Shown here: positions 18,770 to 53,125 of the stretch, in pieces | How positions within the stretch are numbered: position 1 is the first letter of the stretch | How the letters are laid out: every line of letters begins with the position of its first letter | Origin: Ovis canadensis | Taxonomy: Eukaryota; Chordata; Mammalia; Artiodactyla; Bovidae | Direction of reading: 5' to 3' | Length of the DNA stretch: 64,000 bases | Assembly: GCF_042477335.2 (NCBI RefSeq) | Contig: NC_091255.1 | Coordinates: forward strand, 20,066,501 to 20,130,500 | Translations under genes and position numbers: made by a program | Notes under the pieces: model-generated | The model's database searches: none | The model's input: the letters and a program-made list of their open reading frames with translations, nothing else | Told to the model about the DNA's origin: nothing

Positions 18770-18990
18770 GGAGTTATCTCTAGAGGACGGGAGGCTGGCT
18801 GCTCCAGGGCCAGTGGGCAGTAAGGCCCCCCACCCTGGGGCCCAGTCTCACTTCCAGCTGATTACAGGCTGTGGCAGGGTCTATAACCTCTCCAATTAGC
18901 CGGAGGCCAGACCCAAGGCCTCTCTGATAACCCCAGCTCCAGTGGCAGCCGCCATGGGGCCAGCTTATCTGGCCTCTCTTATCCTCCCCC
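18770..18990. promoter_or_regulatory. GATA-motif cluster between TBX2 and BCAS3
   Basis: Four GATAA-type motifs in about 210 bases: TTATC at 18774 and 18965, GATAA at 18926, and TTATC at 18979-18983, with a homeodomain-like CAATTAGC near 18892-18899. Unique sequence 5.6 kb upstream of the TBX2 ATG. Candidate enhancer; function is inference. Confidence 0.35.
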
Positions 18991-20032
18991 TTCCCCCACA
19001 TACTCCAAGAGTTGCCCTGGCTGTGAGCAGATGAATAACCAGATTGTCCTGCAAGCTCAGCCGGCAAGTCCAGCCCTACACCCACCGCTTTCCCTGACCG
19101 AGGGAGGCCACAGCTGTTTTTTGCACCCCCTGGAGAGAATGGGCTGAGCCAGGGAGGACTCCTGACTCTAGGCTGCCAGTCAGTCCCGAGTGGTTGGGGA
19201 GCACTCCTGGCTATCTTTGCTCCGGCGTCTGTGTGCTGGAGGGTGGGTGAGAAAGCTGGACCCTGCCTGGAGCTCTGGACATGGCCCCAAGGAGCCAACC
19301 AGTAGGCACAGGCAGGCTGGGGGCACCCCTCTCTCTCCTGGCCCCCTTTTGACTGAAACACGGCTCTGGAGGGGTGGGGCTGTGCCTGGCATTATCAGTG
19401 TGTCCAACTGAGCCAGAAAGGGGAAAGCTGCTGGTTGCTGTCAGCCCCCGCCGGCTGGGCCTCCTTCTGTCTGGGCATGTGATCCTCTGCCCGTGGGTCC
19501 CTGGGCAGGAGGGACTGGCTTCAGCCACCCTCTGCAGGGCTGGCCACTCAGCCTTCGGAGCGGAGCGTGGTTTGGGTCCTGTCTTCCCCCACCACGCCCA
19601 GCTGGCTCTCCATTGAAGATTAAATCTGTCCTCGGGTGCCAGGGCTGGATGGGGTGCATGTGAGCAGGGCCGGGGCCCCAGGGCTGCCCTGCTCTGGGTG
19701 GACGGCTGGAAGGCAAGGCCTGCCTGTTTGTGAACTCACCTCTTCTGTGGGTTTTGCATTAAACTTCACCCCAAAGCACGCCTGGCTCAGTGGTTTCCTT
19801 CAGTACCCCCAGGCCTCTCCAGGGTCTCCGGGGAGGCAGGATGGGGACTCGCACCCATTTCCTTCCCACTCAGCACCCTCTCTTCGCTACCCCCCCTGCG
19901 CTTGTCTCCTTCCTGCCCGTCACCTTAGGTCCAGAACTGGGAGTGGGGAGGGGACCGCATCCAGAACCTGTTATCCAAGGTTCTGCCCATTCTTCACCTT
20001 CTGAGTTTGCAAAGAGAGGTATGGGACTTCCC

Positions 20033-20158
20033 TGATGGTCCAGAAGACTCCCAGCTTCCAATGCCAGGGGTGTGGGTTTGATCCCTGGTTGGGGAACTCA
20101 ATCTCACAAGCCTCGGGGGTGCAGCCAAAGAAAAATTTAAAAATTAAGAAAAAAAGAG
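20033..20158 (+). mobile_element. CHR-type SINE
   Basis: Starts GGGACTTCCCTGATGGTCCA, has box B-like GGTTTGATCCCTGGTTGG, and ends in an A-rich tail. It sits just past the BCAS3 cleavage site. Confidence 0.88.
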
Positions 20159-20529
20159 ATATATGCTTTAGAAGAGGTAATGACAGGGAGCCTGTCCCAA
20201 AGAGAAGGCCAGAGTCTTCATCAGGCTCTCCTTCCCACGGCAACCCAGCAGCACATTCCAAGGACCTGACTGCCACAGCCAGGGAGGCCCAGGGTGCCCT
20301 CCAAAACCCAATGGCTCCGGTGACAGGCAAGAAGGTCAGAGAATGCGTTTGTCAGACGCCACCCAAGTTCTGGAGTAAACATCCTCCTCCACCTTCCTCC
20401 CTGCTCCTTGACTCCCCAGCTCCCGCACTCGTCCAGGTGGGGGCGTTGGGCGCAGGGCCATGCGGTCAGGCTCCCAGGACCCTGCTCAGTCCTTGGAGAG
20501 AACCCTGACCCCAGCCACTCAGGGATGGA

Positions 20530-21180
20530 CACCAATTGCAGCGTGATTTATTGAACAAGACGTGCACTTTTTGACAGGGCCTCAGAAACCACGGTTTCCT
20601 TCACCGAACAGTACAGGATCAGGGTACAAGGGCTTACAGACAAAAAAGACAAATCCTTTCCATGAGCCGAAGGGGGGAGAAAAGAGGAAGGGGAGCTTCT
20701 CTTTCCCTCGTCCTCCCCTAATACTCCGGGCCTCACTTCAGCGCCAGCGGGACGCTGGGCAGTGTGTGCTGAAGCCAGGCCTGGGTCGGGGCTGGCCGCT
20801 CGGGGCCAAGATGCCCGCCGAGCCATCCCCACTCCCCACCCTAGCCACCCCCCACTCCACCCCCAGCAGGAGCTGAGTTAGAAAATACAAAAGCGGTCCG
20901 ACGCGGGACGTCATGTGCAAATGGAGGCGGGGACGGAGCTTCTGCAGAGTCTCGGCCGTGGCCTGCCCCACGACGGGGGCAGAGGTCAGCGCGGGCAGAG
21001 GTGCTTTGGAGAAGGGTCTCTTCTCGATCCAGGAGGCTGGGCGGCTGTCGTCACGAAGCTTGGGAAAGGTGGTGGGTTCAAAGAGGAGCGGAGTCTGAAG
21101 GGTAGGAGCGGACAGGGGGGCGTCTCCCTCTCCCTCCGGCAGGAGAGTGGGCCGGCCAGCCTGAAGCAGGCTGCTGGGAC
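20530..21180 (-). other. BCAS3: BCAS3 3' untranslated region
   Basis: About 650 bases from the TAG stop to a cleavage site inferred 15-25 bases past the AATAAA at 20547-20552. Moderately GC-rich unique sequence with no interspersed repeat recognised. Confidence 0.75.
20547..20552 (-). terminator. BCAS3: BCAS3 poly(A) signal (AATAAA)
   Basis: Plus-strand TTTATT reads AATAAA on the minus strand, about 630 bases past the stop codon. It is the only good hexamer in a plausible position. It lies about 7 kb from the TBX2 promoter, a tandem spacing similar to that recalled for human. Confidence 0.75.
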
Positions 21181-43539
<22,359 letters not shown>

Positions 43540-43726
43540 TCACCTTGCAGAGGGCAGGCTGTTGTCGGCGCTGGCCCACCGCCACCTCCCCACCCCCGCC
43601 CAGGGCCTGTTTCAGCCCTTCCTGAGGCTGGAGGAAGGAACACAATGAAACACAGATGCGCGGGGCAGGACGAGACAGCTCATGCTACCAGCTCAGGGCG
43701 GGTATGGGGCTAGTAGTTTTTGAACT

Positions 43727-43859
43727 GTTTTTTCTTTTTTTTTTTTTCCTATTGAGTGGCTTGTAAGATCTTTATTCCCTGACCAGGGATCGAACCTGGG
43801 CCCTCAGCAGTGAAAACATGAAAAAGAGTCCTAACCACTGAACTGCCAGGAAATTCCCT
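43727..43859 (-). mobile_element. CHR-type SINE, short, with poly-T
   Basis: Inverted box B (GGGATCGAACCTGGGCC) and inverted head (CCAGGAAATTCCC); the T-run at 43735-43747 is its tail. It lies 220 bases from the BCAS3 penultimate exon. Confidence 0.87.
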
Positions 43860-44084
43860 GAACTGTTTTCGGAGGACCTACAGGGTTCCCCTGAAGTCTT
43901 CAGGGACTACTTCAGGCTGGAGGTCAAGGGCAACGGAATCCTTGCCCAGGTTCAAGCAAAACTCCCCTATTTGACTCTGTTAATGCAACAGGACTTCCCC
44001 TAAAGCTTCATTTTTAAAAGGGCTTACTGAGTTCACATTAAAAAAAAAAATGCGTTCAAAGCCACTATAGCCTCTAACCTATAC

Positions 44085-44175
44085 CAAATGTCCTCATTTT
44101 ACATCTGAAGCTCAGAAAAGTTACGTCCCAAGATCCAACAGCAGGTCTGTGGGCCGGTTTGGTTCAAGGACTTGG
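44085..44175 (-). mobile_element. MIR fragment
   Basis: CTCATTTTACATCTGAAGCT, GTCCCAAGATCCAACAGCAG: inverted MIR core. Confidence 0.5.
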
Positions 44176-44679
44176 ACGCCCTGACAGTTCGGTCTACACC
44201 TCATCCTCTTCCACTGCACAGAGTTCCCCAAGACATGCGCATCACTGGGGCACCATCTGGGGGGACGGCCGCAGGAAGGCTGGGTGACAGCATCTTCCCC
44301 AAAGATCTTTCCTCCATCAGGAGCTGCAGCCCAGTTCCAAAGAGTACACGGCGCTCTGCTGAATGCCAAGCTTAGACTTTACATGCAAGATCACTTCAAA
44401 GGCTACCTTTAAATGACTCGACTTTATTATACAGCAAGTCTTCTGTGAAAGCTTATTTCAGCCGCTCTCTCTTGGAAGGAGATTATAGTCATGCTCTGTT
44501 ACTTTAAGCACATACCCTTTCCCCAGTGATTAGGTAACTGAATCCACCACATTTATTGGGCTTGGTTCCTGCCAGCACCAGGAAGATGGGGAAAAAATGC
44601 AAATGCCAATGTTTCCCAAAGTTAAAAGTACACCAACACACACTCTTTTTATCGGGCCTTGCTTCTCCTCTTTGATCAG

Positions 44680-44950
44680 CCGTCAGAAACTATCTTCCCT
44701 CGGCAGCCTGGACTGGGCAGCGTCAGCGCACACTCCCTGCCAATGACAGGTGGTAATAGAGAGGGTGCGAGCCCCAGCCCCGGCAGGCGGCCCTGCCTCT
44801 GATAAAGGCCCAAGCATCGAGGTGATAACCATTCGTAAACACTCCGACAGCCGGTGACTCCATACATCAGCAAAGAGGGCCAGATAATCCTGGGCTCTCC
44901 TGACCAGACAAAGGCCCTTGGCCAGTCCGCTGGGATTTCTATGTGTGGCT
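44680..44950. promoter_or_regulatory. GATA-motif cluster in BCAS3 intron
   Basis: GATAA at 44801-44805, 44824-44828 and 44883-44887 within 90 bases, in repeat-free DNA between repeat-rich flanks. Possible enhancer; no direct proof. Confidence 0.3.
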
Positions 44951-46059
44951 GGGGTCACTCCTGGCTCCTGAATGTCATCAGCCAAGTTTGGCTTTGATTT
45001 ATCTCTTGCCTAGTTGGAGGGTGGATTCCTGGTGCCGGAGGAATGGGTAGCGTCTATAAATGCATCTCCCCAGGAAGAGGCCCACCTGGGGCGGGGGTTG
45101 CTAGGGATCAGCTTGCTGGGTGGCACCCGGGAACGGGGACCTGCCCCGTACCACATCCTCTCTCCATTGGGCAGGGTCAGGTGATGGGCCTGGGGAGCCA
45201 GGTGCTAGGCAGTGGGGCTGGAGTGCTCAGTGTCAGCCCCTCAGAGGCCTGGGCTGTGCTTATCTTGCCCTGGAGCCCACATTCAGTATCAGCATCAACC
45301 ATGACTCAAAGGTGCCCAGTCCCCAAGGACACGCGAGGACTGATGACACCCAGCGGACTGGCGATCCCACTGTCCACTCACTAAGTGGGGAGAGGCAGGG
45401 CCCTGCATGTCGCTTTTCCATTTCTGAAGTGGAGCTAATAACACTCTGCCCTGTGTCAAAGGAGGGGAGAGATCAAGTGAGGTTCCTGCCAGCTCTCCTC
45501 CAGCACCGCCCTACTCTTAGTTGACAAGATCAAGAGCTACAGCACCAGTGTTTCTCTGAAGGGTCTGCCTGGGACGTCTATGCCTAGTAATTTACAGAAG
45601 AGGAGATTAACAATAATACACGGGCACACTCCTCTGCCCTGTGCACTCAGGGCTGAGGCAGCAGCTTCTTCTTCTTTTTTTAATGGACAGAGATGTCCCA
45701 GAGCCAGGGAAAGGAAAGAGAATCATTGCTCCTTTTCTCGCTTCACATGAGCACAGTGCCTGCCTTGAGAAAGGTGCTCAGTTAAGGTTTGTATGGTCTG
45801 TGTTTGGCAGTCAGGGCAGGTAAGCTGAGAGCAGGACCGGGAGAAATATCAGAAGCCAAATCAAGAGGACAACAAAACAACGCAGCAAGATGTTATAGCA
45901 AAAGCTGTGTAGGACAGAGGCTGTGACAGAGGGCAAAGGCCGGAGGAGTCTGTAATATTTTAAGGGACAAAGTGACAGGACACAGGAGAAAAAGATCAGG
46001 AGTTAGTGTTAGAGTGGAGAATGGAAGCAGAAATATAGGCTCCAACACAGAGGAGCTGT

Positions 46060-46200
46060 GTATGTCCTGGCTCTGGGCAAGCTGGTTATCTTTCTGGGCC
46101 TCTGACTCCTCATCCATAAAAGTGGAAAACCAATACAGTCTCACAGGGGTGTTGCAGGGTATGTGTTAGATAAACGGCGTATGGTGAGTTCTCTGCACAT
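46060..46200 (+). mobile_element. MIR fragment
   Basis: TCTGGGCAAGCTGGTTATCT, GACTCCTCATCCATAAAAGT and GGGGTGTTGCAGG in forward MIR order. Confidence 0.55.
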
Positions 46201-46573
46201 AAGGGGTATGCACGTGTATATGATAATAATAAAAAGTTTACACCATGTGAAGTTTCATCATAGATGGTGACTACCACGACGATCCTGACAGGCAGGGACG
46301 GGTACCACTCCAGCATATGGGAGAGGAGCTGAAAGCGCAGAGAGATTCAGGGAGGCTCAGGGTCTCCGAGTGACAGATCTGGAACACAGGCTGCTAGTCC
46401 TTAGCTAGGAGCTCATTCTATCAGCTGCATCTGCCCTGGAGAACTGTTCTAGGGAGAAATCACCCCTGTCTTTCTTAACTTATTCTGGGAAAAACTCCTG
46501 TCACCTTCAACCATGGCCTTTTAAACATGCTTTCCATTCCCAACCTGCCCAAGTTTCTTGGAGTATCATGATT

Positions 46574-47092
46574 AAAGCTATAACAAACAGTGTATTAAAA
46601 AGCAGAGACATCACTTTGCTGACAAAGGTCCGTCTAGTCAAAGCTATGGTTTCCCCAGTAGTCATGTACAGATGTGAGGGATGGACCATAAAGAAGGCTG
46701 AGTGCCAAAGAATTGATTCCTTCAAACTGTGGTGCTAGAGAAGACTCTTGAGAGTCCCTTGGACCGCAAGGAGATCAAACCAGTCAACCCTAAAGGAAAT
46801 GGACCCTGAATATTCATTGGAAGGACTGATGCTGAAGCTGAAGCTCCAATACTTTGGCCATTTGATGGGAAGAGCCGACTCACTGGAAAAGAGCCTGATG
46901 CTGGGAAAGATTGAGGGCAGGAGGAGAAGGGGATGAAAAAGGATGAGATGGTTGGATGGCATCATCGACACAATGGACATGAGTTTGAGCAAACCCCAGG
47001 AGATGGTGAAGGTCAGGGAGGCCTGATATGCTGCAGTCCATGGGGTGGGTCACAAAGAATCAGACAAGACTGAGCGACTGAACAACGAACAA
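46574..47092 (+). mobile_element. BovB (RTE) LINE 3' end
   Basis: About 520 bases of the BovB 3' region, covering the end of its reverse-transcriptase frame (TATGGTTTCCCCAGTAGTCA, AGAAGACTCTTGAGAGTCCC) to the GACTGAGCGACTGAAC terminus. Broken by stops; a dead fragment. Confidence 0.9.
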
Positions 47093-47231
47093 ATCATGAT
47101 TATGCTGAGGAGCCATTCTGTCTGTTGGATGGCACACAGGAGAAAAGAAAAATTGATAGGAGATCCAATCTGCTCTCTCTCAGCAGGGGCACTGTGAGGA
47201 AGCAGGGGGTAGGAGACTGGGGATACAAAAG

Positions 47232-47426
47232 GGAAGTGAAGTATTAGTCACTCAGCCGTGTCTGACTCTTTGCGACCCCATGGACTGTAGCCCTCCAGGT
47301 TCCTCTGTCCATGGAATTTTTCAGGCAAGAATACTGGAGTGGGTAGCCATTTCCAGAGGATCTTCCCAACCCAGGTCTCCCACATTGCAGGCAGATTCTT
47401 CACCAGCTGAGCCACCAGGGATCCCC
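47232..47426 (-). mobile_element. Bov-tA SINE
   Basis: Reverse copy with a small internal deletion around the box B region (CAACCCAGGTCTCCCACATT). Confidence 0.92.
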
Positions 47427-48539
47427 TTCCCAAGCAAGTGTTCAGCAAAGGAGCACCCAATCATTTCTACTGTCCTGAGAGGCCACGGAGAGGAGGTACT
47501 TAGTGGTCCTGCTTAGAGGGTGAGGAGGAGTCCCAGCAGAGGCTCAGCAATGCCCCTTCCTGCCCATCCTTCCACCCCTCCAGTGCAGATGAGGGCAGCA
47601 AAGGAGCTCACAAGGTCTCCTTGTCCTGGAGCGAGAGAAGGGCTGCAGGTGTGTGTGTGCGTCAGCAGGCGCTGGGGTGAGAGGCCAAGCCCTGGGGAGA
47701 GTGAGGTCACCTCTGGGCTCTTAGGCAACTGCATATCTTGTCAGCGTGGTCGACGCTGCCATCATTCATCTGGCCAGCCCACAGACACTCCATCAGATGG
47801 GCTGGCCCTTCGAGCCCCATTACGGGGGGGAAGGGTCAGTTTCAAGGGGGAGAAGACACTTAGTGCAGGCTGCTTGCAAAGCACAAAATACATGTACTTA
47901 GCAACTCAGATCTTTAGCTGAAGCAACCCTCTGCTGTTTACCAAGCCTTCTCACGTTGATTATTTTGGTGAACTCACACATTCATTAAATATGGATTAGT
48001 GTCTACTGTGATATGAGTCAAGCACTGTGCTGAGGGGTGGGGAAAGAAAGTGAGCCAAAAAAAAGGCCCACAAAGCTCAGGGAAGCAGCTGTGATCACCG
48101 TTTCACAGATCTGCGTTTTACTGAGAGTGCTGAGACAACTGAAGGTCACCGGTCCTGGGAGTGACAGTTTTCCCTGATACTTCCTGGGAGCCCCTTCCAT
48201 CAGGCCCACCTCCCACCCTACTCTTCCTGGAATATTTCTAAGATTCAGTTTAAGTGCCATTGGCGCAATGAAATCTTGCTATAATGATAATCAAAATTAT
48301 CAGGAGCGCTCTTCCACAAAGTTTGATTGTCTACAAAGTTCTTTACCTGTCGGGGGGAGGCTGGTGAAAGCAATAAACTCACCACCCCTGAAATGTGTGT
48401 GCTGGCAAACATGAAATGATACAGGCCATTTTGGGGTGCTGATGGATGCCTCTGAAGCCCGTCCTCAGAGTCCCAGGTTAATGAGATTGGTTTCATGGCG
48501 TCTTTCCCACGCTGCCTGACATGATTCACACGATCTGCT

Positions 48540-48660
48540 CTTCAACCTAGTTTAGAAGCCGCTTGAGGGCATGGATTCCTCCAGAAGCCACAAGTCTGTA
48601 ATAAACACTGGGCTTTGTGTATTGCGCTTGCTCAGAACATGTTTATTGACTGATTACAAC
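48540..48660 (+). mobile_element. L2/MIR-type 3' end
   Basis: GAGGGCATGGATTCC, CAGAACATGTTTATTGACTG resemble L2-family 3' ends; very diverged. Confidence 0.35.
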
Positions 48661-50049
48661 CATCTGAGAAATTTGACAGTCGCTCTGGAGTCAATATACC
48701 CTTTGGGCGTATTGTCCCAGAGATCATACCTCTAGGGCCAGCATGGTGAGGGGAGAGACGGAGGTGGGCAGAAAAGGCAGCTATGATTAGAGGAAGGAAG
48801 CAGCTAAGTGAGTGAGCAGAAAATGCTGCAGTATCAATTCCTACTGTCTTCTGTGCACTTGTTTTAGAGCCAAGGTGCTGGGAACTGGAAGAACCAAAAC
48901 AATATAGAGAGTCGGGCTCGTACAGGTGAGCTTCCTGAACCCTTCATCCCAACTGGGCATCCTGTATTATACTGTCTCCCCAGAGGAGAAACAGGTCAGG
49001 TTCTTGGGTTTCACCACGCCCATTAAAGGCCTGCCAGTGACAGCTGGTGAGCCAGCAAGGTCCTGGGGAGGCTGGGGGCACACGTGCTCTTTTGTGCCCC
49101 ACTGTCGAGGGGCAGGGAAGACCAGTGGGTGAGGCCGCATGGGGGAGCTGGGATGTCCTCGGAGCTGACAGTGTCTAATCACACCCTCGCTATTTAGGAG
49201 ACTGTGGCTCAGCCTCCGCTTTGGACTTTCATGAGAGCCTGCTGATCTGATTTCCAGCCACTGGGGAGGCCTGGTACCAAGGGTAAAACTTGTCATTAAA
49301 CAATGCTCTTCAAGGCACAAGCCCTCAGGATGAGAGCGCATGATGATCATGATATCCATGATAACTCAGAGATGATCCCAGGCATGATGAGACCAGCCAT
49401 TGGAGAGTCTCCCCACCTGCTCTCCAAACTAGCTCACCAAACTGAGCTCCAGACTGGTGCTTTCACATAAGCATGGGGTGTGGATATTAGCTTCCTGGTT
49501 ATTAGGTGTGGCCGCGGGCATGTTTCCTTGTGTCAGCATGCGCTATGCCATGGCTAACAGACATGAGGAGGGGAGGCTGAGGGCAGAGGAGGACCCCACC
49601 TGTCCCTCTCAATCCTTCGTCACTTCCCAAGCTAGCTGTAACCCACATCCACCGACGGAGTACAGAGCAATCTTGTGGACTCAGATTATCGAATGTTCAC
49701 CAAACTTGTGGCCGGGCACTACCTTTGTTCCGTAGTCATCCATTTGGCTGTGAGGTTCAGATTTGGGAGTTAATTCATTCCTAAAGGCTCTACTTCTCCA
49801 GTTCAGAAGTGAACTTAGGAAGAGAAGGGAAAGGTACCAACAAAGCACAGAAACACCTAGGCTGATGCTGGAAGCCAGGGGTGCGTCCAGACGTGCTGAC
49901 GGCACGCCTGTCCTCACGGGCCCTCGGGGCCACGAGCAGGAAGGGACTATTCACTGCTCATCAGAGGTCCGTGAACAGACAGCTGTGAGGGGCCAACATG
50001 TCAAAGGCACCTGAGCCAGGGAAGAGGAGTTCAACAGCAACCGAGACAC

Positions 50050-50440
50050 CAAGAATTTCTTTGTAACGTAAAACAGAGGAGTTAAAAGCAACGATACAAA
50101 TGAGCTTATTTACAAAACAGAAACAGATACACAGACTTAGGAAGGAACTTGTGGTTGCCAGGGGGTAAGGACGGTGGGAAGGGATAATTAGGAAGCTTGG
50201 GATGGACAGGTACACAACGCTATATTTGAAATGGATAGCCAACTAGGTCCTACTATATAGCACAGGGAACTCTGTTCAATGCTATGTGGGGGTCTGGATG
50301 GGAGGGGAGTTTGGGGGAGAATGGACACATGTGTATGTACGGCTGAGTCCCTTTGGTGTCCGTCTGCAACTATCACAACATTGTTAATCTGCTATACTCC
50401 AATATAAAATAAAAAGTTTTAAAATAGATAGTGAATAGGA
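50050..50440 (+). mobile_element. Probable L1 3' end
   Basis: TTGTGGTTGCCAGGGGG, CTACTATATAGCACAGGGAA and ATACTCCAATATAAAATAAA in order, as in artiodactyl L1 3' ends; A-rich terminus. Confidence 0.55.
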
Positions 50441-50724
50441 AAAAAAATAGTCATTTTGACAACTATTTGCCCAACTGCAATGTCTGTTCACAACTCATAC
50501 TTTAAAAAGCTTATAATAGAGATGACAAATCCAGACACCCAGGCTGTAACTGGAACTCTCCCATTAGCTTCCCTGCTTACTCTAGGCCTTAGTTTCCCCA
50601 CTTACCACGTGGAGAATAAACGAGTGACTCATTTAAGGGCTCTGCTAGTATCTTCAATGTAATTCATAGTAACGCACTAACAAAGTAATGGTGAAATGAT
50701 GTTTGAGGTGCCTAGGGTATCCAA

Positions 50725-50910
50725 GGACCTCCCTGGTGGCTCAGACGGTAAAGCGTCTGTCTACAGTGTGAGAGACCTGGGTTCGATCCCTGGGTTGGGA
50801 AGATTCCCTGGAGAAGGAAATGGCAACCCACTTCAGTACTCTTGTTTTGAAAATCCCATGGACGGAGGAGCTTGGTGCAGGCTACTATCCATGGGGTGGC
50901 AAAGATATCC
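50725..50910 (+). mobile_element. Bov-tA SINE (left arm of an inverted pair)
   Basis: Forward copy with CTGGTGGCTCAGACGGTAAA and GGGTTCGATCCCTGGG; diverged at its 3' end. Confidence 0.92.
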
Positions 50911-50936
50911 AAGGGCACCAAATTTCATTTTCTGTG

Positions 50937-51128
50937 AAAAAGTGAAAGTCGCTCAGTCGTGTCCAACTCTGCAACCCCACGGACTATACAGTCGATGGAA
51001 TTCTCCAGGCCAGAATACTGGAGTGGGTAGCCTATCCCTTCTCCAGCAGATCTTCCCGACCCAGGAATTCAACTGGGGTCTCCTGCGCTGCGGGTGGATT
51101 CTTTACCAGCTCAGCCACCAGGGAAGCC
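50937..51128 (-). mobile_element. Bov-tA SINE (right arm of an inverted pair)
   Basis: Reverse copy beginning 26 bases after the forward copy at 50725-50910 and ending GCCACCAGGGAAGCCC. Confidence 0.92.
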
Positions 51129-51428
51129 CTCATTTTCTGTGAATCAGTTCCATTAATCAAACAACCACCCCTGTAAAGCAGTCTTGCCTGGAAGAAGCAA
51201 GGAAGGATTCTCCCATGGAAACTTTGGTGGGAGTGCAATGCTGCAAACACCTTGATTTTGAACTTCTGGCCCCAGAAATATGAAAGAATAAATTTCTGTT
51301 GTTTTAACTCACCAAATTTGTAGTAATGTGTTATGGCAGACTTAGGATAATAATACACCTATAAAACAGGGAAACGAATATCTGCCTTCCAGGGCTGTCA
51401 CGAGCATCTGACCAGGTAGTACACTAAA

Positions 51429-51655
51429 GGCCTTCCCTGCTGGGCCAGAGGTTAGAATCCGCCTGCCAACGCAGGGGACACGGGTTCGATCCTTGGTCCT
51501 GGTTGATCCCACGCGCCAAGAAGCAACATCACTACTGAGCCTGTGCTCTAGAGCCTGAAAGCGGCAACAGGAGAAGCCACTGCAATGAGAAATCTGTACA
51601 CCGCCAGGAGAGAAAGCCTGAGCAACGAAGACCCAGTGTGGCCAGAAACAAATGT
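51429..51655 (+). mobile_element. CHR-type SINE (long form)
   Basis: CCTTCCCTGCTGGGCCAGAG head, GGGTTCGATCCTTGG box B, then GCAACGAAGACCCAGTGTGG in the body. Confidence 0.87.
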
Positions 51656-52180
51656 GGACAGTACATGAACGCGTGCTTTGCGCAACTGCACAGGGCCACC
51701 GGGCCACTCCAACATAGCGGACAACCCGGGGGCTGTGTGAGCAGCTCTTCTGAAGGACAGTGGGATCTGCGAGAGGCTTAGAAAGTGAGTGGGGGCCCTT
51801 ATAGGCCAGAAGACAAGCAGCTTGAGGGAGATACTGGGCAGGGAGGGGAAAACAGTCATATCAGCTCCTAGTCTGGTCAACTCCATCGTGAAACCTAAGT
51901 GCATCTGTGTTATTATGTAGCCAGAGCCTTTGAAGGGGAGTCACAGATGGCATCAGCACGGGTGTGTGTTCCCACTTCTCTGAGGATGCCTGCAGGGGGC
52001 ACAGGAGGGCAGGACAGGTGGCCTCTTAGCTTCGAGGTCAGGCCCTTCATATCCTCTGAGCTCCTCATCTGCGGGTGGGGAGAGGATGCTTCGTCATCCT
52101 AAATTCTTTAATGGATAAACAGGATTGTAGTCAACGTGGATAAGGATGAAATGAGACAGACTGTTGCTAGTAGGAATACT

Positions 52181-52390
52181 GGGCTTCCCTGGTGGCTCAG
52201 TGGTAAAGAATCTGCCTGCCAATGCAGGAGACATGGTTCGATCCCTGGGTCAGGACAATCACGTGGAAAAGGAAATGGAAGCCCGCTCCAGTATTCTTGC
52301 CTGGGAAAGCCCATGGGCAGAGGAGCCTGGCGGGCTACAGCCCATAGGGTCGCAAAGGGTCAGATATAACTTACTGACTAAACAACAACA
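52181..52390 (+). mobile_element. Bov-tA SINE
   Basis: Full-length forward copy from GGGCTTCCCTGGTGGCTCAG to an AACAACAACA tail. Confidence 0.94.
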
Positions 52391-52679
52391 AAATGGGAAT
52401 ATTATAGATAGAAACCATCTCAAGGGCAATGTGGCAATAAGTATAAAGAGCCTTTTAAAAACATGCTGAACTCCTGACCTGGGGATGCTACTGCCAGAAA
52501 CCTAACCCAAGTAAGTAAGATGCCAACAACGTTCATGCATACAGACGCTCACTGCCACTTGAAAAATAGGGTATTTGTTAGTAAACTATGTTTCATTGTG
52601 GCCGAAGAATACTAGGTAGTCTTGAAAAACGACGTTTATAATAGTAGAAATTCTATAAGAGATGATGCTAAATGATTTG

Positions 52680-52870
52680 AGATCAACAGATACACACTAC
52701 TAGAAATAAAACAGATAAACGAGAAGACCTACTGTATAGCACAGGGAACTCTTTTCAATATTTTATAAAAACCTACAGTGCAAAAGAATCTGAAAAAGAG
52801 TCTATAACACACATATCTGAATCACCTTGCTGTAGACCTGAAACACTGTGAATCAACTTTAATTCATTGT
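52680..52870 (+). mobile_element. Probable L1 3' end
   Basis: CTACTGTATAGCACAGGGAA, AAAGAATCTGAAAAAGAG and CTGAATCACCTTGCTGTAGA in order; the same family as at 50050-50440. A CHR SINE starts just after it. Confidence 0.55.
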
Positions 52871-52888
52871 TCTTACAAAAGTAACACA

Positions 52889-53125
52889 GGGACTTCTCTG
52901 GCAGTCCAGTGGTTAAGAATCCATCTAGCAGTGCAGGCGACATGCGTTCGATCCCTGGTCGGAAGCTAAGACCTCACATCCCTCGGGGCAGCTAAGCCTG
53001 GTGCCACATCTACGGAAGCCTGCGTGCTCTAGAGTCTGAGCTCCACAACAGAAGCCCCGGAGCTGCGACGAGAGAGAGCCCAGGCGCAACAGACACCCAG
53101 CGCAGCCTAAAAACAAATAATATAT
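52889..53125 (+). mobile_element. CHR-type SINE (long form)
   Basis: GGGACTTCTCTGGCAGTCCA head, GCGTTCGATCCCTGGTCGG box B, ACACCCAGCGCAGCC and A-rich tail. Inserted just after an L1-like 3' end. Confidence 0.9.

Larger units (their letters stand above)
13661..20529. other. Intergenic region between TBX2 and BCAS3
   Basis: About 6.9 kb with no recognised coding exon. It holds the rest of the TBX2 CpG island, a TG repeat (14625-14662), a second CpG island (15800-16980), T-box-like motifs (15432, 17316), MIR fragments (17715, 18205), a GATA cluster (18774-18984) and one CHR SINE (20033-20158). In human the divergent noncoding transcript TBX2-AS1 occupies the equivalent interval. It would run on the plus strand here, but I see no sequence feature that proves it. 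Confidence 0.6.
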
